The notes: a model not told the origin generated them from the sequence alone. 64,000 nucleotides of DNA from Vibrio sp. D404a (GCF_030248535.1 NZ_JAHGAJ010000037.1:1-64000), one strand, 5' to 3'. Shown: positions 1 through 7,899, counted from the stretch's first letter. Numbers and translations: made by a program.

Positions 1-15
1 CTGAGCTAAGAGCGC
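1..15 (-). tRNA. tRNA-Arg, 5' end only (cut by window edge)
   Basis: These 15 bases are identical to the first 15 bases (5' acceptor stem and D-arm start) of the complete tRNA-Arg(ACG) at 238-314, read on the minus strand. The rest lies outside the window. It is probably a second Arg(ACG) gene of the same Ser/Arg tRNA array. Confidence 0.75.
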
Positions 16-74
16 ACGGTGTTTCACTCTTTCGAATGAAGTTGTGAAATATATCACATTTTGCTTACAACGAA

Positions 75-97
75 ACAAAAAAAAGGCCATCGGCCTG
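75..97 (-). terminator. short GGCC hairpin followed by a T-run, between tRNA genes
   Basis: On the minus strand a 5-bp stem (AGGCC, loop GAT, GGCCT) is followed by an uninterrupted run of eight T. It lies just after the tRNA-Ser at 105-197 and before the next tRNA-Arg. The stem is short, so it may be only a partial terminator or a processing signal. Confidence 0.45.
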
Positions 98-104
98 TAA
101 TGAA

Positions 105-197
105 TGGCGGTGAGGGAGGGATTCGAACCCTCGATGCAGCTACAAACCACATACTCCCTTAGCAGGGGAGCGCCTTCGGCCACTCGGCCACCTCACC
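105..197 (-). tRNA. tRNA-Ser (anticodon GCT)
   Basis: Minus-strand cloverleaf with a 7-bp acceptor stem GGTGAGG/CCTCACC, a long variable arm typical of serine tRNAs, a GGTTCGAATCC T-loop and an anticodon loop reading CTGCTAA, giving anticodon GCT for AGC/AGU serine codons. The 3' CCA is encoded after discriminator G. It differs by one base in the D-arm from the second copy at 357-449. Confidence 0.96.
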
Positions 198-237
198 TAA
201 TTCATTATTATCGACTCATCAAATGATAAGAAGATAA

Positions 238-314
238 TGGCGCGCTCTGGAGGATTCGAACCTCCGACCGCCTGGTTCGTAGCCAGGTACTCTATCCAGC
301 TGAGCTAAGAGCGC
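238..314 (-). tRNA. tRNA-Arg (anticodon ACG)
   Basis: Minus-strand cloverleaf: acceptor GCGCTCT/AGAGCGC, D-arm TAGCTCAGCTGGATAGAG, anticodon stem-loop CTGGCTACGAACCAG (anticodon ACG, normally edited to ICG), T-arm GGTTCGAATCC, encoded CCA. It alternates with tRNA-Ser genes, recalling the serV-argVYZQ cluster downstream of csrA in enterobacteria. Confidence 0.97.
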
Positions 315-356
315 ACATATTGTTGTCTAACTTGCTACGTTTAGACTCGCAAGAAA

Positions 357-449
357 TGGCGGTGAGGGAGGGATTCGAACCCTCGATGCAGCTACAAACC
401 ACATACTCCCTTAGCAGGGGAGCGCCTTCGGCCTCTCGGCCACCTCACC
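357..449 (-). tRNA. tRNA-Ser (anticodon GCT), first gene of the array
   Basis: Nearly identical to the serine tRNA at 105-197, with the same acceptor stem, GCT anticodon and encoded CCA. It is the promoter-proximal gene: a consensus-like promoter ends about 15 bases upstream. Confidence 0.96.
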
Positions 450-464
450 GTCTTGCGGAGGCAC

Positions 465-492
465 ATATTACGTTTTACCGAAAATATGTCAA
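465..492 (-). promoter_or_regulatory. sigma-70 promoter of the Ser/Arg tRNA array
   Basis: On the minus strand TTGACA (-35) and TAATAT (-10) are separated by 16 bases, directly upstream of the first tRNA-Ser. The sequence after the -10 is GC-rich (GTGCCTCCGC), the kind of discriminator expected at stable-RNA promoters sensitive to ppGpp. Confidence 0.85.
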
Positions 493-844
493 ACACTTTA
501 TTGAAAAAAAATGGATAAAAACACTCAACCGTTTGCAATTTAATCAAAGCGCTTGCTATTTGAACTTATTAGTATCAAAAGGCTCTTTTTCCCTTAAAAA
601 TTAAGGTGAAAGATTAGCAAGATTACGAGCTGAATTAAGTTATCTAAATTTAAACAATGACATTGTCAGTGCATAAGCAACCATACTACGAGCCTAAAAA
701 TTTCGCTACATTTGAATGCAAGAAAAAAGGCGAACTCGTGACACAGATAAAGTGTTTGTCGACGAAAGTGAAATTGCCACGAATGCATTAAGCAATAGCT
801 ATCGACTTCCTCTATGAACAGAACTCGGTTTTAAACAGCAGGAT
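493..844. other. intergenic stretch between tRNA promoter and csrA terminator
   Basis: No credible coding sequence or RNA gene was seen in this AT-rich stretch. A short reading frame entering it from 320 is an artefact of reading through a tRNA. The part nearest 493 would contain upstream-element DNA for the tRNA promoter. Confidence 0.5.
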
Positions 845-873
845 CAAAAAAGGCTAGCAACAATGCTAGCCCT
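845..873 (-). terminator. Rho-independent terminator of csrA
   Basis: The minus strand reads a GGCTAGC/GCTAGCC stem with a 6-base loop followed by six T, 18 bases downstream of the csrA stop. Confidence 0.88.
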
Positions 874-890
874 TTTTCTACGCGAAGATA

Positions 891-1088
891 TTAGTAGTTG
901 CCAGATGCAACGTTACCATTACCTTTTTCAGCTTGAATGCGCATGTAGATCTCTTCACGGTGAACAGATACTTCTTTAGGTGCGTTAACACCAATACGTA
1001 CTTGGTTACCTTTAACACCTAGTACAGTCACTGTTACTTCATCACCAATCATCAGTGTTTCGCCAACACGGCGAGTCAAAATTAGCAT
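891..1088 (-). CDS. csrA: carbon storage regulator CsrA
   Basis: A 65-residue RNA-binding global regulator that binds GGA motifs in mRNA leaders and so represses or stabilises transcripts of carbon metabolism, motility and virulence genes. It starts MLILTRRVGE and carries both RNA-contact regions of the family: residues around L4/R6 and the VSVHREEIY strand with R44. Length is usual. The start is supported by AAGGAG six bases upstream. It has its own terminator and follows lysC with a 92-base gap that may contain a promoter. The BarA kinase that indirectly controls CsrA through Csr sRNAs is encoded at 25064 in the same window. Confidence 0.98.
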   Translation of the reverse strand: MLILTRRVGETLMIGDEVTVTVLGVKGNQVRIGVNAPKEVSVHREEIYMRIQAEKGNGNVASGNY

Positions 1089-1180
1089 TCTTTGCTCCTT
1101 GAGTAATCTCTAAATTTATCTAGCTACGAGAGCATTATCCAACAAAAGTTATATTTTCGTAAACTATCGAATGAGTTTAT

Positions 1181-2368
1181 TTAACCAAAATGCACTTCTT
1201 TTTTAAGATAACCCTGTGTTTCACGCGCTACAATGTATGCTTTGTGTAGAATGTTAGCAGCTGTATCGACTTGATCGGGGGAAACCACCAAGGTTAAAGA
1301 CTGCTGCTGCAATAAGTGATGCTGTACATCAACCTCGCCTTCAGACAACAATCCGTGTGCACTGACCACAATATCTTGTGTTCGACTTCCTACTACAGTT
1401 AACAAACTAACCTGTTCACTATTACGGATTTTCTCAGCAAAAACTAGTTTTAATTTCGCACTTGCGTCGCGTTTAATCACGACTGCTGCTCGTTCTGTTT
1501 CCTCGATCACACTACACACTTCGATACCCAGCAGTTGCGCCTGAGATATGAGAGACGACAACTCTTGTACTGCGCATTCTATCAGTACCATCTCTTTCTG
1601 AATGGCGATGCCGGAGATGTCATTCAAACACTCTTGGCCTTTGATTAAGGTGCCCTCTCCGCTCTCAAAGCTTGATAACACGCGTAGTGGTACCTGATGC
1701 TTCCACGCATATTGAACACAAGGAAGGTGCAATACCTTAGCACCACAGCGCGCCATCTCTTCCATTGATGGAAAATCCAACTGAGGTAAACGCTGAGAAT
1801 CTTTAACAACACGAGGGTCACAAGAATAAACACCGTCCACATCGGTATAGATCTGACACTCTTGCGCTTTTAATGCGCCCGCTAATGCCACTGCACTGGT
1901 ATCTGAACCACCACGACCTAGCGTGGTAATGTCACCTCGGTTGTTGACGCCCTGAAAGCCTGCAACAATGACGATCTGCCCTTGTTCAAGCAAGGCTTCA
2001 ATCGGAGCCGTATCAATATGAGTAATGGCTGCATTATTGTGATTAGAATCGGTGTGAATTTTGGCTTGATTGCCTGTCATCGATGTCGCTTCATGACCCA
2101 ATTTGTGTAACGTCATTGCTAATAAAGCCATGGAGACCTGTTCACCGGCAGTCAATAAGACATCCAGCTCCCTCGCGTTCGGTACGCAATCTATCTGATT
2201 GGCTAAATCAACTAATCGGTTTGTTTCTCCTGACATCGCAGAGACCACCACCACGACTTGATTGCCGTCGTTCTTAGCTTCAATGATTTTCTCTGCAACT
2301 GAGTGGATTCTCTCGATAGAGCCCACTGACGTTCCACCAAATTTTTGCACGATAAGAGGCATTTTCAC
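1181..2368 (-). CDS. lysC: aspartate kinase (monofunctional, with ACT domains)
   Basis: Catalyses ATP-dependent phosphorylation of L-aspartate, the first step to lysine, threonine and methionine. The amino-acid-kinase domain spans about residues 1-240, opening with the signature KFGGTSVGS and containing the TTLGRGGSDTSA loop near residue 150. Two ACT-type regulatory modules follow at about 260-395, where feedback inhibitors would bind. At 395 residues it is a short monofunctional form, not fused to homoserine dehydrogenase. The chosen start is GTG at 2368, preceded by AAGGTGAGG; an ATG two codons inside is an alternative. It lies between csrA and alaS. Lysine feedback and the lysC name are inferred from family; a neutral name is aspartokinase. 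Confidence 0.93.
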   Translation of the reverse strand: MKMPLIVQKFGGTSVGSIERIHSVAEKIIEAKNDGNQVVVVVSAMSGETNRLVDLANQIDCVPNARELDVLLTAGEQVSMALLAMTLHKLGHEATSMTGNQAKIHTDSNHNNAAITHIDTAPIEALLEQGQIVIVAGFQGVNNRGDITTLGRGGSDTSAVALAGALKAQECQIYTDVDGVYSCDPRVVKDSQRLPQLDFPSMEEMARCGAKVLHLPCVQYAWKHQVPLRVLSSFESGEGTLIKGQECLNDISGIAIQKEMVLIECAVQELSSLISQAQLLGIEVCSVIEETERAAVVIKRDASAKLKLVFAEKIRNSEQVSLLTVVGSRTQDIVVSAHGLLSEGEVDVQHHLLQQQSLTLVVSPDQVDTAANILHKAYIVARETQGYLKKEVHFG

Positions 2369-2442
2369 CCGTCCTCACCTTCCCAAGACCAATGTCTATA
2401 TATGACAAAACAACACACTTCACGTCATAGCGAAGTCATAAA

Positions 2443-2486
2443 AGTTAACCAAGAGGTCGAACGGTTTCTCGGCTTCTTGGTTAACT
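2443..2486 (-). repeat. 12-bp perfect inverted repeat upstream of lysC
   Basis: AGTTAACCAAGA at 2443-2454 is perfectly complementary to 2475-2486, with a 20-base loop; on the minus strand it is followed by TTTT. It lies between the alaS terminator and the lysC start, so it could be a second terminator, an attenuator in the lysC leader or a protein-binding dyad. A further TTGGTTAAC stands at about 2501-2509. Confidence 0.6.
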
Positions 2487-2550
2487 CTTATAGATTCTGT
2501 TTGGTTAACGGTTACAAATTCTAGAAGTTTGAACAATTAACGATGATACA

Positions 2551-2587
2551 AAATAAAAGATGCCCAATCGGGTGATTGGGCATCTTT
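2551..2587 (-). terminator. Rho-independent terminator of alaS
   Basis: A 14-bp stem (AAAGATGCCCAATC and its complement) with a 4-base loop and a T-rich tail on the minus strand, 18 bases after the alaS stop codon. Confidence 0.9.
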
Positions 2588-2604
2588 GAATCAAGAGATA
2601 AGTC

Positions 2605-5187
2605 TTACAGGCGTTCTTCTAGCCAAGGCTGAACTGACTTCATCGCTTCTGGTAGCGCTGATACATCAGTACCACCCGCTTGAGCCATGTCAGGGCGACC
2701 GCCACCTTTACCGCCAACTTGCTCAGCAACCATCTTCACTAGGTCACCCGCTTTTACTTTGCCGATAAGGTCTTTAGTTACACCCGCGATAAGACCAATC
2801 TTGTCACCGTTGATGTTTGCTAGCATCACAACGCCGCTGCCCATCTGGTTCTTAGCGTTATCAACCATAGTACGTAGGTTCTTAGGATCTGCACCTTCCA
2901 TACCAGCGATCAGAACTTTCACGCCGTTGATTTCTTGTGCTTTACCCATGATGTTTGCACTTTCCGATGCAGCCATCTTCTCTTTCAGCTTCTGAATCTC
3001 TTTCTCTAGCGCTTTCGCTTTAGAAGCAGATTCTGCAATTTTCTCTTCGTACTTAGCTTGTTGCTCTTCGATAGCATCTAGTGCAGCTTCGCCGGTTACC
3101 GCTTCGATACGACGGATACCTGCTGCGATACCACCTTCAGACGTGATCTTAAACAGACCAATATCGCCAGTGTTTGAAGCGTGGATACCACCACAAAGCT
3201 CAGTAGAGAACTCGCCCATAGACAGCACGCGAACTTCATCATCGTACTTCTCACCGAACAGTGCCATTGCACCTTTCGCTTTCGCTGATTCGATGTCCAT
3301 GATGTTGGTTTCAATCACATGGTTCTTACGAATTTGTGCGTTAACTAGACGCTCAACTTCTTTAAGTTGTGCTGGTGTTACCGCTTCAAGGTTAGAGAAA
3401 TCAAAACGTAGGTTGTCTGGCTTAACCAAAGAACCTTTTTGAGCTACGTGCTCACCAAGAACTTCGCGCAGGGCAGCGTGAAGTAAGTGAGTCGCAGAGT
3501 GGTTTAGCGAGATAGCCGCGCGACGCTCAGCGTCTACTTTAGCTTCTACGTTATCGCCTTTCGCGAATACACCTTCAACCAGCTCACCGTGGTGTGCAAA
3601 TGCATTACCTAGCTTTTGCGTGTCTTCTACTTTGAAAAGACCTGAAGCTGTTTTCAGCGTACCAGCATCACCGCATTGGCCGCCTGACTCAGCGTAGAAC
3701 GGTGTCTCTTCAAGGATGATGATCGCTTTGTCACCCGCAGATAGTGAAGAAACTTCTTCGCCATCAACAAACAGTGCAGCGATCTCACCAGCGCCTTCTG
3801 TACCTGTGTAACCACAGAACTCAGTGTTGGTTTCAACTTTGATTGTTGCGTTGTAATCAGTACCGAATTGGCCTGCTTCACGAGCACGTTGACGTTGAAC
3901 TTCCATCGCCTTCTCGAAGCCTTCTTCATCAATAGTGAAGTCACGCTCACGAGCTACATCGTTAGTTAAGTCAGCTGGGAAGCCGTATGTGTCGTAAAGT
4001 TTGAATACCGTTTCACCGTCTAGCTCTTTGCCTTCTAGTGAATCTAGCGCTTCGTTCAGGATAACCATGCCGCGCTCTAGCGTGCGACCGAAGTTCTCTT
4101 CTTCAATGCGAAGTACTTTTTCAACCAGCTCTTGCTGCTTCTTCAGCTCGTCTGCCGCAGAACCCATTACTTCAGCCAGTACACCCACAAGTTTGTGGAA
4201 AAATACGCCTTGCGCACCCAGCTTGTTACCGTGACGAACAGCACGACGAATAATACGACGTAGAACGTAGCCACGACCTTCGTTTGAAGGCATAACGCCG
4301 TCAGCGATCAGGAATGAACAAGAACGGATGTGGTCAGCAATAACACGTAGTGACTGGTTAGATAGGTCTTCGTAACCGATCGTTTCCGCTGTTGCTTTGA
4401 TTAGCTTTTGGAATACATCGATTTCGTAGTTTGAGTGTACGCCTTGCATGATTGCAGAGATACGCTCAATACCCATACCTGTATCAACAGCAGGCTTAGG
4501 TAGCGGTTCCATTGTGCCGTCTGCGTGACGGTTGAACTGCATGAATACGTTGTTCCAGATCTCGATGAATCGGTCACCATCTTCTTCAGGTGTACCAGGA
4601 CGACCACCCCAGATGTGTTCGCCGTGATCGTAGAAAATTTCAGTACATGGACCACAAGGACCTGTGTCACCCATTGTCCAGAAGTTATCAGACTCGAACT
4701 GTTTACCGCCTTCTTTGTCGCCGATGCGAACGATACGGTCAGCAGGCACGCCTACTTTTTTGTTCCAGATATCGAATGCTTCGTCATCTGTCTCGTATAC
4801 CGTTACCAGTAGACGATCTTTTGGCAGTTGAAGAGTTTCTGTTAGGAATTCCCAAGCAAACGCAATCGCGTCTTCTTTGAAGTAATCACCAAAGCTGAAG
4901 TTACCTAGCATTTCAAAGAATGTGTGGTGACGAGCCGTAAAACCAACGTTTTCTAAGTCGTTATGTTTACCGCCAGCACGTACACAACGCTGAGCCGTAG
5001 TCGCTCGAGTGTAGGCACGCTTTTCGGCGCCTAAGAAGCAATCTTTGAATTGGTTCATACCTGCGTTAGTAAATAGCAGGGTTGGATCGTTATGTGGAAC
5101 TAACGATGAACTGTCTACGATTTGGTGTCCTTTGCTCTCAAAGAACTTAAGGAACGCGTTGCGAACCTCATCAGTGCTCATGTACAT
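2605..5187 (-). CDS. alaS: alanyl-tRNA synthetase
   Basis: Charges tRNA-Ala with alanine in the cytoplasm and hydrolyses mischarged Ser/Gly-tRNA-Ala. It shows the class II aminoacylation core with motif RATTAQRCVRAGGKHND, the editing domain with zinc ligands in HSATHLLHAAL (about residue 563) and the ELCGGIHASNTG segment (about residue 665), then a coiled coil and the glycine-rich C-Ala domain ending GGKGGGRPDMAQAGG. Length 860 matches the family. Two in-frame ATGs (5187 and 5181) follow AGGAAGAG; either could be used, the second giving MSTDEVRNAF as in relatives. It normally follows recA-recX; here a different small gene lies in between. Confidence 0.98.
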   Translation of the reverse strand: MYMSTDEVRNAFLKFFESKGHQIVDSSSLVPHNDPTLLFTNAGMNQFKDCFLGAEKRAYTRATTAQRCVRAGGKHNDLENVGFTARHHTFFEMLGNFSFGDYFKEDAIAFAWEFLTETLQLPKDRLLVTVYETDDEAFDIWNKKVGVPADRIVRIGDKEGGKQFESDNFWTMGDTGPCGPCTEIFYDHGEHIWGGRPGTPEEDGDRFIEIWNNVFMQFNRHADGTMEPLPKPAVDTGMGIERISAIMQGVHSNYEIDVFQKLIKATAETIGYEDLSNQSLRVIADHIRSCSFLIADGVMPSNEGRGYVLRRIIRRAVRHGNKLGAQGVFFHKLVGVLAEVMGSAADELKKQQELVEKVLRIEEENFGRTLERGMVILNEALDSLEGKELDGETVFKLYDTYGFPADLTNDVARERDFTIDEEGFEKAMEVQRQRAREAGQFGTDYNATIKVETNTEFCGYTGTEGAGEIAALFVDGEEVSSLSAGDKAIIILEETPFYAESGGQCGDAGTLKTASGLFKVEDTQKLGNAFAHHGELVEGVFAKGDNVEAKVDAERRAAISLNHSATHLLHAALREVLGEHVAQKGSLVKPDNLRFDFSNLEAVTPAQLKEVERLVNAQIRKNHVIETNIMDIESAKAKGAMALFGEKYDDEVRVLSMGEFSTELCGGIHASNTGDIGLFKITSEGGIAAGIRRIEAVTGEAALDAIEEQQAKYEEKIAESASKAKALEKEIQKLKEKMAASESANIMGKAQEINGVKVLIAGMEGADPKNLRTMVDNAKNQMGSGVVMLANINGDKIGLIAGVTKDLIGKVKAGDLVKMVAEQVGGKGGGRPDMAQAGGTDVSALPEAMKSVQPWLEERL

Positions 5188-5350
5188 GCAGCTCTTCCTG
5201 AAAATAGTCGAGTTAGAATTTTGCCGTATTGTAGATCATGGTTAAGGCTTCGACTAGTTTTCTTGTACAAAAGAGCCGTTAGGATGGAATTTTGGTGGGA
5301 ATTCTTCAAAATCGAGAGTCATTGCCATCTGTTTTATTTTCTCAAGCTGT

Positions 5351-5629
5351 TTAAGTGACGTTAATAACAGTTTTAAATTCACTCAGCTTTGATTGCGCAT
5401 CGTCGAAGCCAACAGATTGTGAAAAGTCCAATTCTACATCGATGTGCTGCTTAGCAAGAACCACTAAGACGGCACGGTCATTATCGTCCAATGACTTGAT
5501 GTTTGCAGACAGCACTTTGACTAGGCTTTGCAGCACGTCCAGCTGAAAGGATTCAATCGACGTCATCGTTCGATACTCCTCGAGTAAATGGGTCGCCAAC
5601 TCAGCGTCTTTTTTCTTAATCTTTGACAT
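5351..5629 (-). CDS. hypothetical protein of 92 residues in the recX position
   Basis: Not recognised. The product starts MSKIKKKDAELATHLL, is rich in Leu, Asp, Lys and Ser, has no signal peptide, membrane segment or Cys, and looks mainly helical and soluble. An AGGTAAGAG sequence just upstream of the ATG is a plausible ribosome site. It lies between recA and alaS on the same strand, where most gammaproteobacteria encode RecX. It shows none of the RecX repeat features (RecX is about 150 residues and Arg/Leu-rich), so I do not call it RecX. Being a real gene is supported by start context and synteny, not by family recognition. Confidence 0.6.
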   Translation of the reverse strand: MSKIKKKDAELATHLLEEYRTMTSIESFQLDVLQSLVKVLSANIKSLDDNDRAVLVVLAKQHIDVELDFSQSVGFDDAQSKLSEFKTVINVT

Positions 5630-5820
5630 TCTCTTACCTATTCACAAAAAATTAATAACTTAACTATCAGTAACCTCAAATCGTGGGAAAAATTTATCAC
5701 TCGATATAACACCAAGACACAAACCTCTCTCGAACCAAAATGTCATGACGGATAAAACATCACACCTTACTAAGGTGTTTCATTGTGATTAATTCTGCAC
5801 GAAGAAAAGTACGACATAGG

Positions 5821-5875
5821 ATCTTGTTTTCCCGTTCTCAGAACAGCAATAAGGGAAACAAATCCCTAGCAAGAT
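5821..5875. repeat. 55-base imperfect hairpin downstream of recA
   Basis: Outer arms ATCTTG/CAAGAT, middle arms TTGTTTTCCC against GGGAAACAA, and an inner GTTCTCAGAAC. It could be a structured RNA on either strand or relic DNA; there is no T-tract. Confidence 0.5.
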
Positions 5876-5990
5876 ATGACAGTCAATAACAACACAACAG
5901 TAAGCAAAGCTAAGTAAGACAAAGCCAATAAATCTCAGGCAGCAGCAACTTTTTGGGTAGTGACGAAGAAAAAGCTTCTTAGGGTATAGG

Positions 5991-6044
5991 GGAAGAAATA
6001 GCAGCTAAAAGTAACAGGGAAGAAATAGCAGCTAAAAGTAACAG
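5991..6044. repeat. tandem direct repeat, two perfect 27-bp units
   Basis: The unit beginning GGAAGAAATAGCAGCTAAAA occurs at 5991-6017 and again at 6018-6044 without a mismatch, immediately downstream (in recA orientation) of the recA terminator. Perfect identity suggests a recent duplication. Confidence 0.95.
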
Positions 6045-6048
6045 GCAC

Positions 6049-6075
6049 AAAAAAGCCCCGCATAAACGAGGCTTT
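6049..6075 (-). terminator. Rho-independent terminator of recA
   Basis: On the minus strand GCCTCG, loop TTTATG, CGGGGC (one G-U pair), then a run of T, 23 bases beyond the recA stop. Confidence 0.88.
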
Positions 6076-6097
6076 CAACATCATTGCTGCTGGTAAA

Positions 6098-7135
6098 TTA
6101 CAGCTCTTCTTGTGGCATTTCGCCTGTCTCTGGCTCTTCAGGCTGAGCTGGAGTCAGTAGCATTTCACGAAGTTTAGCATCGATAGTTTTCGCTGCTTCT
6201 GGGTTCTCACGAAGGAATTTACCCGCGTTTGCTTTACCTTGGCCAATCTTATCGCCATTGTAGCTGTACCAAGCACCTGCTTTTTCGATTAGCTTGTGCT
6301 TAACACCTAGGTCAATCAGCTCACCTTCACGGTTAAAGCCTTGGCCGTATAGAATTTGAGTTTCAGCTTGCTTAAATGGTGCTGCAATCTTGTTCTTAAC
6401 TACCTTGATACGCGTTTCGTTACCTACGATCTCGTCACCTTCTTTGATAGAGCCAGTACGACGGATATCAAGACGAACAGATGCGTAGAACTTAAGTGCG
6501 TTACCGCCAGTCGTTGTTTCTGGGTTACCAAACATCACACCAATCTTCATACGGATTTGGTTGATGAAGATACACATACAGTTAGACTGCTTCAGGTTAC
6601 CCGTTAGCTTACGCATTGCTTGAGAAAGCATACGTGCTTGAAGACCCATGTGGCTATCGCCCATTTCACCTTCAATTTCTGCTTTTGGTGTTAGTGCTGC
6701 TACTGAGTCAACAACAAGAACGTCAATGGCGCCAGAGCGTGCTAGAGCATCACAGATTTCTAGAGCTTGCTCACCAGTATCTGGTTGAGAAACAAGAAGC
6801 GCATCGATATCAACACCTAGCTTTTGTGCATAGATAGGGTCTAGTGCGTGCTCCGCATCGACGAATGCACACGTTTTACCTTCACGCTGAGCTGCTGCGA
6901 TAAGCTCTAGTGTTAGTGTTGTTTTACCTGATGATTCTGGACCGTAGATCTCAACGATACGACCCATTGGTAGACCACCAGCACCTAGTGCGATATCTAG
7001 AGATAGCGAGCCAGTAGAAATCGTTTCTACATCCATTGTGCGGTTGTCACCAAGACGCATGATAGAGCCTTTACCAAACTGCTTTTCAATCTGACCAAGG
7101 GCTGCGGCTAACGCTTTTTGTTTATTCTCGTCCAT
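6098..7135 (-). CDS. recA: recombinase RecA
   Basis: ATP-dependent strand-exchange protein and co-protease for LexA; central to homologous recombination and SOS induction. Walker A GPESSGKT at residues 65-72, conserved VVDSVAAL Walker B strand, the L1/L2 region with NQIRMKIGVMFGNPETTTGG, and an acidic C-terminal tail ending GEMPQEEL. The start is ATG at 7135, giving 345 residues and GGAG six bases upstream; a GTG four codons earlier overlaps that ribosome site and is unlikely. An SOS promoter lies about 85 bases upstream. The gene has its own terminator, and recX does not follow it. Confidence 0.98.
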   Translation of the reverse strand: MDENKQKALAAALGQIEKQFGKGSIMRLGDNRTMDVETISTGSLSLDIALGAGGLPMGRIVEIYGPESSGKTTLTLELIAAAQREGKTCAFVDAEHALDPIYAQKLGVDIDALLVSQPDTGEQALEICDALARSGAIDVLVVDSVAALTPKAEIEGEMGDSHMGLQARMLSQAMRKLTGNLKQSNCMCIFINQIRMKIGVMFGNPETTTGGNALKFYASVRLDIRRTGSIKEGDEIVGNETRIKVVKNKIAAPFKQAETQILYGQGFNREGELIDLGVKHKLIEKAGAWYSYNGDKIGQGKANAGKFLRENPEAAKTIDAKLREMLLTPAQPEEPETGEMPQEEL

Positions 7136-7218
7136 TACTATCTCCACATAATCGGTTGTCTATAACAAGCGATTTAGAATCTGTTTCTAACCCACATAGG
7201 GGTGACTAATTGGTGTTT

Positions 7219-7246
7219 ATTATACTGTTGATTCATACAGTGTCCA
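7219..7246 (-). promoter_or_regulatory. recA promoter with LexA (SOS) box
   Basis: On the minus strand TGGACA (-35) and TATAAT (-10) are 16 bases apart, and the spacer is exactly a LexA box, CTGT-N8-ACAG (7225-7240). LexA bound here would cover the RNA polymerase site, as at recA of E. coli. Confidence 0.92.
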
Positions 7247-7275
7247 TACCTGTATGAAAATTATTTGTACAATTG

Positions 7276-7767
7276 TTACTTCTCTTCCAACAGGTAATCA
7301 TAAATAACCTCAAGCGCACAGGCGGTCGCTTGTTGTCGTACTTGTGATCGATCACCCGCAAATACATGCGTTTCTACTTTTTGCCAGCCACTCTTACCCA
7401 CCCATGCAAAACATACAGTACCCACCGGCTTTTCTTCACTGCCGCCTCCAGGGCCTGCAATTCCACTGATCGAGACAGCAATGCTGCCATTAGAGTTTGC
7501 CAGTGCGCCCTGAGCCATCTCAATCACCACTGGCTCACTGACAGCACCATGCGCTTCTAAGGTCGATGCTTGAACACCAATCATCTCTTGCTTAGCCTCA
7601 TTGCTGTAAGTGATAAAAGCGCGATCAAACCATGCAGAGCTGCCTGCAATATCGGTGATTGCACTCGCCACACCACCGCCAGTACACGACTCCGCCGTGA
7701 CAAGTACGTGCTGGGTTTGCAATAACAGCTGACCGAGCTTTTCGCTAAGTTCTTGAATCGATGACAT
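7276..7767 (-). CDS. pncC: nicotinamide-nucleotide amidohydrolase (CinA C-terminal type)
   Basis: Hydrolyses NMN to NaMN and ammonia, recycling pyridine nucleotides (for example NMN released by NAD-dependent DNA ligase). The 163 residues correspond to a stand-alone CinA C-terminal domain with the family motifs TAESCTGGGVASAIT (about 24-38), a YSNEAKQEMIGV segment, and SGIAGPGGGSEEKPVGTVCFAW (about 110-131). AAGGAG precedes the ATG. It stands immediately upstream of recA, with recA's own promoter between them, an arrangement common in gammaproteobacteria. Confidence 0.93.
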   Translation of the reverse strand: MSSIQELSEKLGQLLLQTQHVLVTAESCTGGGVASAITDIAGSSAWFDRAFITYSNEAKQEMIGVQASTLEAHGAVSEPVVIEMAQGALANSNGSIAVSISGIAGPGGGSEEKPVGTVCFAWVGKSGWQKVETHVFAGDRSQVRQQATACALEVIYDYLLEEK

Positions 7768-7899
7768 GGTGACAAACTCCTTTGTTTCTACATAGTTTCT
7801 GCATGAGTGAATTTGGATCTTTATCGCTTGGGCGACTTTTCGCAGGTATCGCTTTCACGTATCCTAAGCCGCAATAGAAATAAACGAAAGAAGTTAACA

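Larger units (their letters stand above)
5630..6048. other. long non-coding gap between recA terminator and the 92-residue gene
   Basis: No coding sequence was found in about 420 bases. It holds a 17-base palindrome (ACACCTTACTAAGGTGT, 5762-5778), a long imperfect hairpin at 5821-5875 and a 27-bp tandem repeat at 5991-6044. The region corresponds to where recX would be expected and may carry the promoter of the downstream 92-residue gene. Confidence 0.6.

Noticed and set aside
320..604. 94-residue reading frame
   Set aside because: It reads through tRNA-Ser on the other strand; the peptide VREGFEPSMQLQTT is the usual artefact of translating tRNA. It has no ribosome site.
2369..2604. lysine riboswitch upstream of lysC
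   Set aside because: The region is the right length, but conserved lysine-box sequence blocks are absent; only an inverted repeat and the alaS terminator are seen.
5762..5778. palindrome ACACCTTACTAAGGTGT as a terminator
   Set aside because: It has no loop to spare and no T-tract; at best it is an operator-like dyad, and one occurrence is not enough to claim it.
7250..7265. second LexA box upstream of recA
   Set aside because: CTGT at 7250 is not followed by ACAG at the right distance; only the box at 7225-7240 fits CTGT-N8-ACAG.
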